Shown: piece after piece, positions 56,150 through 64,000 of the stretch
Layout: each line of letters opens with the position of its first letter
Position numbering within the stretch: the stretch's first letter is position 1
NCBI RefSeq assembly: GCF_004379255.2
Contig: NC_056038.1
Coordinates: forward strand, 27,454,061-27,518,060
Direction: 5' to 3'
Source: Salvia splendens
Lineage: Eukaryota; Streptophyta; Magnoliopsida; Lamiales; Lamiaceae
DNA length: 64,000 nt
The notes under the pieces: generated by a model
Database searches by the model: none
Told to the model about the DNA's origin: nothing
What the model saw: the letters and a program-made list of their open reading frames with translations, nothing else
Translations under genes and position numbers: made by a program

Positions 56150-56557
56150 TGTTAAGGACCTAAATCCCTAACGATCCGATAAAACGGACAATAACGAGAT
56201 AAAGATAATCCGACGCCCGTGAGGGTCGGCGGAGATAAAGATCTGGGCGGCTGTGCGCGGGTTCCAACCCGTCGGGCAACGGCTATAGATCAGATATACG
56301 TTCCGGCTGTGCGCGGAGACCTTCCGTCGGGCAGCAGGTAGCGTAGGGAATTACGGATTCAAAGCATAACTCGAGGCATTTGGCCAAAATAATATATTCA
56401 TTGATTCATTGTTGGATGCCTAAATATGATAACAAGCTCTCCTATTTATAATACTAGAATACTAGCTTAGGGAACAAGAAACAAATATAAGAAAGGATAT
56501 GCAAATCCCTAATATATCTAAACTAATTAATACTTAATAGAAAAAAGGCTCGTATCA
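56150..56557 (-). repeat. LTR (5' LTR in element orientation)
   Basis: It is the partner of 54119-54526 and the likely promoter source for the element, which is transcribed on the minus strand. Confidence 0.95.
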
Positions 56558-56562
56558 GCATC

Positions 56563-58090
56563 CCATACTAACTCATCCGAATTAGTCGATCCTTAACCCT
56601 AATGACTGAAGAGGACAAGTCGTACCAGTTGAAAAATGCGCTTCGTTTTCCCTATTGCTACATAAATAATGACAATTTATAAGCCCTTGGTATTAGAACT
56701 AAATTGGGTTTGAAATATGTTTATAACATGGAAATTTCAAAAGATCAACCAATTCAAAGAGTGTATATATTTAATAAAGATGCAAGAGAGAGTCACCTAA
56801 ATTAGTAAAATTCTTATTGAAAAGAAAAACAAAAGCATGCAAAGCCTATTTGCCTTTGATCTTGATTTTCTCGAAAATGGTATTTACAGTGTTTTGTCAT
56901 TAGCTTTGTGTATTTTGTGTAAATTATTATTTACAAGAATTTAAAGTTTTTTTTTATTGTTTTTCCTACTCACAGTTTAGGTGTAATTTTCCTAGCGTTA
57001 TTAATTTGTTATAGTAACTTTATGTTAGACAACGTTTGGCCTTTGAACTCAATTCCATTAGTTTCAACAATATATAGATATAGATAGATAAATAATTAAA
57101 GAGTATAGAAATAGCTTATTACTTAAATTAGAACTTATTTCATAAGTAGGAATGCCAAAGCCTAATGCAAGTCAAAGCTATATACATATAGTTTATTAGC
57201 TTAACCTTCATCTCCAACAAGATTCCACATCTCTGGATCGTCATAATGTCCACCATTTGACTTAACAAGAAACATTGAACCAGAATTAACAATTAGTTAC
57301 ACTTAATTATTTTAATCCATTCTCTAATTTCATGATAAGTCGGTGAATGCAACTGCTACCAACATGATTGGTAGCTAAATTGTACTTGGATGTGTTAGTT
57401 TTACTAAACTATTCCCACCAATTATTGTACCATTGTCATTAATTGTAAAATAAAAACATCCAAATACTCGAAGTTGCTATCATTTTCTTTTGTCCTAGTT
57501 TAACTCTTACTATCAAAACTCCTAATGCTACTGTTTACCAAAATTAATAAGCTGCCAGCAATGAAATGACATTCATTATTTCTCTATTCGATGGAGGATG
57601 TATTATCAAAGTAAAGAATTATTATGCATTCAAATTTAACGAGGTGAGCAGCTAATTTGATTTATTGTAATAAAAATATAATATAAAATCGCATACAGTT
57701 GGTGACGACAGTTATTAATTTTGATAATATGATAAAAGAAGATAAGTTAGTTGACCGCTTCTCGCATCAATAAATTTAATTAAGACCCTTATTTTCTCTT
57801 ATGAAAGCTTAAATCAATAAATAACACGAGAGAGAATGATAGATATATTCATTATGTTACAATAAGAATGGTAGCAATAATCCAAACAAATTAAATAACT
57901 TGTATACTTGCTATAATAATCCAACACAATTTTAATTTCTCCTATAGTTTACAAAACCATAAAAATATGTAATATAATATCTACATCATCTACGCAATTC
58001 TACACAAAATGCTAAAAACACACACTACTCTCTGAAAGAAGTTTCTTATCTGAACATAAAATCCTGCTGCAAGAAAATGACTTAATTAGA
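56563..58090. other. AT-rich intergenic DNA, no gene seen
   Basis: No coding or element structure is recognisable. The 3' flank of the CLE gene is at its right end. Confidence 0.5.
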
Positions 58091-58345
58091 TCAGTTGTGG
58101 AGAGGATTGGGCCCTCCCGGTGTTTTTCGATTCGAGACGCCATAAATCGATTCATCTTCTTTACTTCTCGATTTCTTCGGACTTGCTGCCGGCAAATGCC
58201 ATGTGAACTTTGAAACTAATGTTGACGATGAAGAATCATCAACTGTTGATTTTGCCGGTAATTTGCGACAATCGGACAGGCGACCGATGGCTAAGAAGAT
58301 CAGAATGATCAGCAGAATTGGGGTTTTGGAATAATGGTTTTTCAT
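58091..58345 (-). CDS. CLE-family signalling peptide precursor
   Basis: The ATG at 58345 gives an 84-aa preprotein: MKNHYSKTPILLIILIFLAI is a short basic start plus hydrophobic signal peptide, followed by a variable Ser/Lys-rich middle. The last 12 residues are RKTPGGPNPLHN, matching the CLE dodecapeptide pattern R-x-x-P-x-G-P-N/D-P-x-H-N at the very C-terminus. The frame continues upstream to 58432, but that adds a second hydrophobic stretch and does not look like the true start. Family knowledge: CLE peptides are secreted, cut out, often hydroxylated and arabinosylated, and perceived by LRR receptor kinases. A TATTTAAG box at about 58427-58420 suits transcription. The gene has no intron, as usual. 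Confidence 0.88.
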   Translation of the reverse strand: MKNHYSKTPILLIILIFLAIGRLSDCRKLPAKSTVDDSSSSTLVSKFTWHLPAASPKKSRSKEDESIYGVSNRKTPGGPNPLHN

Positions 58346-58432
58346 AATATAGGAAAATATTGAAGAAGGGAAAATTGAGAGATATGTGAGAAAATGTGTA
58401 GTTATGGGCATTAAGAAGCTTAAATAGGTCAT

Positions 58433-59884
58433 TTGATTTTAAGTTGAATGACTAAATTGTCCCCATGATTGTGTGTGAAATGAGTTTTTGTTTTAAAGGC
58501 TTCCAATGTGTATCCATTTCCATTGACCATGTTGTATTTATGACTTTTCTTGAATACTTTTACTTTAATCTATTCGAGTTGTTTAATTATGATTTATATG
58601 TATGGAAGTTGTATGTATAATTGGTATTGTTGGAAGTCAAGAAAAAGATAATCATACAAAATATATCAATTCCCACACGTTACAACACTTTCTCACTTTC
58701 AATGAATCCAAAATTGAAATTTTGTTCGTGGGTGGTTGACAAATTGAGCAAAGTGCTTAGCTTAATTTCTACTTTTGCGTACATTGAAGTTAATTTAAAT
58801 TCAGCAAGATATGGTTCTTTCTAATCTTATTATTACACTCACATCTAGATTTTAGTCATTACAAAAAAAAAACTTATCTTTTTATGGAAAAAAATAGACA
58901 CGCAATTAGTTGCTTCAGAATTTTTTTGAAAATAATCATAATTTAAGATGCAAAAGAAATTGTCGCTAAGTTGATGGCAGATTATCTTTGTCTATGCATT
59001 TCTTGAACACTTTCATTTTCGTCCCCTAGTTTTAGCTGAGACAACAAAATTAATGATGTTTTTTGAAGTGTTAATGGTATATTTAGAAACATAAATTAGT
59101 ATCTTTAATTAAAAAATATTCTTAATTATTTGTTTTTTATAGTGGTTATGTACTTATTATTATATCACTATTTTGGTAAAAATACGAAATGAAAATTATT
59201 AATTAGTATAGATTTAATGTGAATCCATGGTATGAAGTAGCATTTCGTGGATAATCGAGTGCCAAATCTTGAAGACATTTTGCTGAAATTTTGGGGTAGT
59301 TTGACTTGTAACAAGGGGAATCATTCATTTTTGTTCGTATGAGATTTAATAATTGTAAAAATATACATTAAAATTGATTGCTAATAGTAAAGTCTCATGT
59401 GCCGACAGAGTAGTGATGCACATGATTTAGAAAGGTTGATATTAAATAATTATGGGCATTGAATGTCCAAATATAATATGCAAGGTGGTCTTCCCACAAA
59501 TAAATTCATTGTTTCCACACAATTATTAATTGTTGACATTAAAATTGGAGGTATATGTCTTATGTTTTACTGCATTCAATAGGATGTTACTATACCTTGA
59601 ATTTGTGTCATTTCTTTGCTGTTCCGCCTCATTAATAAATTGTGATGGATTCGATTATACAAATTCGAAATTTTTTTTTTCATTCATTTTATTTCTGATA
59701 TAAAATCGATGAATATGGATCCAACGAACAATGCATAGCTGACGACACTGGTTACATCACCACCATTCACCTCCAAGGTGACCATCGATGGTTCGAAAAA
59801 TAACGGGAATGATATTACAAATGGCCTGCTCCGGACCGGTGCAGAGCCTCTCGCGTCCCCTCCTCCCTGCTTTACTGGTGGTTG
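58433..59884. other. CLE upstream region and AT-rich intergenic DNA
   Basis: No gene is seen. A 67-codon ORF at 59684-59887 on the minus strand has no family resemblance. Confidence 0.45.
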
Positions 59885-59885
59885 C

Positions 59886-60065
59886 AATGGCGGATCTACT
59901 AAGGGAGTGTAAGGGGCAATTGCCCCTCCTCAATATTTTCCATTTATATTAAACAGTTAATCAGTTAAAAAAAGTTAATTTTTATAAATGTCCTATCTCA
60001 AACTTCTAAAATTTCTTTATATATATTTTTGCCTCTGCTGAATTGAATTTCTGGCTCCGCCCCAG
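59886..60065. mobile_element. hAT-type MITE, diverged relative of the 187-bp element
   Basis: It starts CAATGGCGGATCTACT and ends TCTGGCTCCGCCCCAG. It shares the palindromic GGGGCAATTGCCCC and the TGCCTCTG...TGGCTCCG arrangement with the element at 15036. No clean target duplication is visible. Confidence 0.5.
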
Positions 60066-60069
60066 AATG

Positions 60070-61530
60070 AATGGACATATAGACACCCAAATACATAATT
60101 TTAATTAATTTCTAAAAGTAATCCACAAACAACTTTTAAAACAAAATCAATTATGAATCGATCCTTAAGCTCTAATGCTACTATTAGAAAATATTATCAT
60201 CATCTAATAATACACAATGGAAACATTGCTGCTATTTTACTCTTTCGCGTGCACACAACAGCAACAAATAAGTCTCACATAATAAACCTAATTATCTTAT
60301 TTGCACTTTAACTTGAACAGATAATTTCATTGACACATGTTTGTCATGTCACCTAATTTTGATTCAAATGATAAGTATAAATAATTTATTAGTATCCGAA
60401 GCAATATTTAAAATAATTTAAATAGTAGATGGCCGTTCGCAGCAATATTTATGAATAATTTTATGCCAAATTGAATTTTGATCAAGTGAGTGAGTGAATT
60501 GAAGATTACAATTTTGAGTTTTGAAAATTTGCCACATCACGTCAGTTTTGTGATCGTCAATTTTCAAGTAGTCTATTCAATTCATTTAGAAAATAAAATA
60601 GTGAAAATGATAGTATATAGTACTAGTAATTAAATCAGAGCATCAAGAAATTAATCACGCGTGCAGTTATGGAAGCATACGCACACTCCAAACATAAACA
60701 GGTTGAAAACAATTTAAAACTAGCCATTGAAAATAGAGAAATAATAATAATGTCTGTATAAATATTATCTGGCGAATTAATTATATGATGGCCGGTTATT
60801 AAAGACATAATTGAAGGTTGATGGTGAAGTGGAATACCATGCAACGACGTCACTTTCTTCTTTGAAGACAATAATAATTTTCAGATAAAGGTCTCTTTCA
60901 CCAAACTATTTGTTTTTTGACTATAATTTCGTTTGGTCTTAACTCTTCCATGCATCATACTTTTAGAATTAAAGTAATTCTCATATTTATTTATTTATTT
61001 GGAAAGGAAGTAACAAAATTGTGAAATTATTCGTTTTGATATAGAACTCGGATTAATCATCTTCGACTTTGGGAAAAAATAAAATCAAATTGCTAAAAGA
61101 AATAAGAAACTCCGACCTTCCAAGTACGTTTTGCAGTTAACCTAACTTTCGAAACTTGCATGGTAATTTTGAACATTTAATTTGCTTTTAAAACATGGAA
61201 TAAAACCACGTGGTAATTTTGAACACTCTATTTCTATTTGCTCATTTGGTTCATTTTGCAAACACGGACATGGTGTATATAATGCACGATCAGGATCAAA
61301 AATAAAAGATAAAAATCACTTTGAAGAGCCAATACCAATCAAATTCAGAAACAAATTTACTTTTTTTATTAAAAATAAATATATTCAGTTTGTCTTTTTA
61401 GAAAATCATAATGTCGTCTTTTAAGGCTTTTATTTTCTTGTGTACGAGCTAACAAAATAAGTTAAAGGAGTATGCAAATATATCCTTAAAATTGAACTAT
61501 CATCTGCAAGTTGTTAGAGTCGTCGTATTT
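60070..61530. other. AT-rich intergenic DNA, no gene seen
   Basis: No ORF here resembles a known family and no element ends were found. Confidence 0.45.
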
Positions 61531-61657
61531 CATTCCGGACCGTCCCAACTTCCAAGTTACTTGAATCATTTTCTTTTATGGCAAAAAATAAAATATTTAA
61601 TCTCACTTGTTCTATTCTTTTCTTATACTTTACTTTTTCTTTTTTTTTCGCACTTTA

Positions 61658-63117
61658 GAGCATCTCCTATGGCGCCCCTCCGGTAGGACGTCCGGTCGGA
61701 CACCGGGAAGGGCGATGGGACGTTCGCCGTTGGGAGGTCGGAGGTCGGATACGGACGTCCCGTGAGGACGTCGGGTGTCCTCGGACGTCCCGGCGACGGG
61801 CGGGCGGACGTCCGCCACTGTGGCTTCAACTCGGACGTCCGGTCGGACGTCCCGTTTTTATTATTATTTTTTTTTGTTTTGAAACTCTATATATACGGCT
61901 CGTTGAATTTTATTTCATTCGCACCACTTGCGTTAATAACAAGTTTCTCTCTCTACATCTATAATTTCAAGTATATCTAGAATGTCTAGTGAAAGTGATA
62001 GCGAGAATGAGTTGGAGGTCGCTGTTTCAGGTGCTATACAGAGGCTGCTACAACAGAGGTTGCAGCGGCGGCAGCAGGCGGCGGTACCTCGGCCGATCCA
62101 TCGTCGAACTCAAGTACCCCGTGACCACATTGCTGCACATATTCGGTTGTATGCTGACTACTTCGCTCCGCAACCGCGTTTTGGGGAAGCCTTATTCCGG
62201 CGACGCTTTAGGATGCATCGTCCGCTGTTTCTGCACATCGTGGGTGCTTTAGAGAGTAGATACCTGTTTTTTAGGATCAGAGAGGATGCAGCTGGCAAAC
62301 CCGGACTCACGCCCTTGCAGAAGTGCACTGTCGCAATCAGACAACTGGCGTATGGAGGCGCGGCCGACATGTTCGACGAGTACCTCCACATTGGCGAGTC
62401 GACAGGAGTCGAGTGTCTGCAGAATTTTTGCGCGGGCGTGAGAGTGATATTCGGGGAGCGGTATCTTCGGAGTCCGAGCCCCGAAGACTGCCAGATGCTG
62501 ATAGATATGCATGGGTCGGTGCACGGGTTCCCTGGGATGTTGGGCAGCATAGATTGTATGCACTGGGAGTGGAAGAACTGCCCCGCCGCCTGGAAGGGGA
62601 TGTACACTACCGGCTTCAAAGCCAAGCATCCCACGATGATCCTTGAAGTTGTAGCTGACTACCGGTTGTGGATATGGCATGCTTATTTGGGGGTACCTCA
62701 TGGAGAGGTCGAGCGGCTGCGTGCATTTGCCGACATGCGGCAAACAGATGCCCATATTCGACTTCAGCAGGATATTATCGAAGAGGTTTGGACTCGGAGG
62801 GGTTGACGTGATAATGTATGAATTTTTTTTTATTAGTGTGTAATTTTTTTTTCGAATCATGTATGTTTTTTCCGATAAAGTTGTTAATTTTTCCTGTTCG
62901 TATTCTCGGTCAAATTTTATTTCCGTAAACGTAAATTGTTTTATTTGTGAATTTATGATTTTTTTTATTGCGGGATGTCCTAGTGGGAAGGGCGGATATG
63001 CATGGGATGTCCTAGTGATGTGGCAGTGGGGTGGGATGTCCTAGTGACGTGGCAGGAGGTGTTTTTGGGATGTCCTAGTGGATGTCCGAGTAGGATGTCC
63101 GCCCACTGGAGATGTTC
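61658..63117 (+). mobile_element. PIF/Harbinger element, family H2, transposase-type, internally deleted
   Basis: The left end is GAGCATCTCCTATGG and the right end, read inverted, GAACATCTCCAGTGG. TTA is duplicated at 61655-61657 and 63118-63120. Subterminal GGACGTCC/GGATGTCC words are abundant (61685-61850 and 62975-63100). TATATATA at 61888-61895 and the following leader match those of the ORF1-only elements at 30-34 kb. Confidence 0.9.
61982..62806 (+). CDS. Internally deleted Harbinger transposase (N-terminal part fused to the C-terminal tail)
   Basis: The 274-aa frame is uninterrupted. It starts MSSESDSENELEVAV, an acidic leader, followed by an Arg/Gln-rich segment, FRRRFRMHRPLFLHI, LQKCTVAIRQLAYGGAADMF and GSIDCMHWEW, the first catalytic Asp. 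After WIWHAYLGVPHG it jumps to GEVERLRAFADMRQTDAHIR and ends EEVWTRRG, the normal C-terminus. Compared with the 416-aa family H1 protein, roughly 120-140 residues are missing, including the second Asp and the catalytic Glu. It cannot catalyse transposition, but the helical N-terminal part and the open frame remain, so a stable protein is possible. Confidence 0.88.
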   Translation: MSSESDSENELEVAVSGAIQRLLQQRLQRRQQAAVPRPIHRRTQVPRDHIAAHIRLYADYFAPQPRFGEALFRRRFRMHRPLFLHIVGALESRYLFFRIREDAAGKPGLTPLQKCTVAIRQLAYGGAADMFDEYLHIGESTGVECLQNFCAGVRVIFGERYLRSPSPEDCQMLIDMHGSVHGFPGMLGSIDCMHWEWKNCPAAWKGMYTTGFKAKHPTMILEVVADYRLWIWHAYLGVPHGEVERLRAFADMRQTDAHIRLQQDIIEEVWTRRG

Positions 63118-63256
63118 TTATTCTATCTTCTACTTTATTTTATCTCCATTTAACCCATCAAACACAATTCTTTGAATCTTATGCCGAAAAGAAATTACTT
63201 AGGACGAAGGGGATACTAAACAATAATACAATATCTTGAATTTCAACTAAAGTTGA

Positions 63257-63616
63257 GGCCATCCACATCTTGAATTTTAAGTTCATATTAATTATATAAA
63301 CATTATATTCAAATTAAATCCACGTGATAACAAAATATAAACATGCTATTAGAAAAAAAGGAAAAAAGAATGCAATAAATTAAAATAATTATGAAATAAA
63401 AAATAAAAGAATGTGGAATTAGGTTTTGAATTTATAATTTTTTATTTTAAACATAAATTTCAATAAATAAAAATGAAATTTTATAATTAAGTACTATAAT
63501 TTTAAAACATGGTGGCTTCCCATTGACCGAAAAGGCGACAGTTCTTGTTCCATTGCTTGGCCGAGGGACAGATGGGGGACGGGACATGATGACACATCCT
63601 TGCGTTGTGGATGGTC
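63257..63616. mobile_element. Harbinger-type MITE with termini like family H1
   Basis: The 360-bp element starts GGCCATCCACATCTTG and ends GCGTTGTGGATGGTC. TGA lies on both sides (63254-63256 and 63617-63619). The termini match GGCCATCCACAACGC of the copy at 41973. The interior is A/T-rich with no ORF. Confidence 0.75.
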
Positions 63617-63619
63617 TGA

Positions 63620-64000
63620 GTTTTTTTTAGTTTATAACATCTCAAGTATTGTGAACTGTGAAGAATTACAAATCATACGCACCAAAAGAGTACGAGAAAT
63701 GAAGAGATTTCTTCAAACCGAAGAGATGCAACGTTGAAGGAAAAGCGAGGAGCTACTTTCGTATTTGAATGCTAGGGATGCCTTTCAACTGCAGTTTTAA
63801 TTTATGGAAGAGTGCATGAGGCTTCTCTAGACCGATAGCCGATAGGTGCTGCAAATTTGTTCGCCAACTCCACCAGTCTTGTTTTGTCTCTTTCAATGGC
63901 ATTAATCGAGTTGTAATAACCAAGCCAAGGTTGATAAGCTACTAGGTGTACTTCTTTTGACACTATGTAGACACTATGTCAATCTGGTTATTTTCTCTTG
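63620..64000. other. Intergenic DNA to the right edge, no gene seen
   Basis: No ORF or element is recognisable in this stretch. Confidence 0.45.

Larger units (their letters stand above)
54119..56557 (-). mobile_element. Young non-autonomous LTR retrotransposon with one unfamiliar ORF
   Basis: Two 408-bp LTRs (54119-54526 and 56150-56557) begin TGTTAAGGACC and end CGTATCA. They differ at a single position (G at 54182, A at 56213). GCATC is duplicated exactly at 54114-54118 and 56558-56562. The element reads on the minus strand. After the upstream LTR comes ACTGGTGCTTTCATCGTG, a plausible primer-binding region (56149-56132). Just before the other LTR is the purine tract GTGGGGGAG (54537-54529). 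Immediately before that, HLEDKVDFNRGG resembles the C-terminal end of Ty3/gypsy integrases. There is no gag zinc knuckle, protease, reverse transcriptase or RNase H. Confidence 0.93.
61538..63213. mobile_element. Stowaway-like MITE split by Harbinger copy 61658-63117
   Basis: The left part begins near CCGGACCGTCCCAACTTCC and the right part ends TTACTTAGGACGAAGGGGATA. The halves join across the Harbinger insertion and its TTA duplication. The outer ends are approximate. Confidence 0.45.

Noticed and set aside
58091..58432. 113-codon form of the CLE gene
   Set aside because: The added N-terminus is a second hydrophobic stretch before a good signal peptide. The ATG at 58345 fits the family.

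Overview
This window is plant nuclear DNA, almost certainly from a eudicot. Four host protein-coding genes with plant-type GT-AG introns, and one small peptide gene, sit in very AT-rich intergenic DNA packed with nested plant transposons: Stowaway, hAT, PIF/Harbinger, Mutator-like and LTR elements. The gene content and repeats would suit an asterid such as a Lamiales species, but that is a guess.

Host genes: (1) 1-2517 (+), the 3' part of a PAS/Raf-like (MAPKKK group B3) kinase gene. It looks dead here, with TAG in place of the Trp codon of the PQW-APE segment and a 1-bp insertion in a later exon. (2) 34639-37083 (+), an intact 4-exon IQ67-domain (IQD) calmodulin-binding gene. (3) 37487-44514 (-), a 13-exon chloroplast phytyl ester synthase-like gene (PES, esterase plus acyltransferase). 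It converges on the IQD gene. All its exons join in frame, but exon 2 is interrupted by a complete 2,070-bp PIF/Harbinger transposon flanked by TTA target duplications. (4) 48084-51792 (-), a MYB3R (R1R2R3-MYB) gene with a 5' leader exon near 52.4-52.7 kb. (5) 58091-58345 (-), a small CLE signalling-peptide gene.

Transposon regions: 4309-11775 is a 7.5-kb hAT-type element with 12-bp termini and a perfect 8-bp duplication. It sits inside a Stowaway MITE and is filled with further inverted-terminus elements, long tandem arrays, a P450 fragment and a probable Ulp1-protease fragment. 13049-15249 is a PIF/Harbinger transposase element. 17849-21151 and 22407-24515 are two members of one hAT family, a decayed transposase copy and an internal-deletion copy. 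25.9-28.75 kb is a Mutator-like element carrying an AT-hook-rich exon and an intact two-exon GRF zinc-finger gene. 30075-32017 and 32176-34249 are Harbinger elements that carry only the Myb-like ORF1, placed tail to tail. 44971-45997 and 61658-63117 are deleted Harbinger transposase elements. 54119-56557 is a very young non-autonomous LTR retrotransposon (LTRs 407/408 identical) with one unfamiliar ORF and no recognisable gag, protease, RT or integrase.

How the parts fit: the Harbinger copies fall into two families. Family H1 (13 kb, 42 kb and 45 kb) encodes a DDE transposase, and one copy is the insertion in PES. Family H2 has ORF1 (30 kb, 32 kb) and transposase (61 kb) on separate elements that nevertheless share a 5' leader. 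This suggests a transposition system split between two complementary element types.
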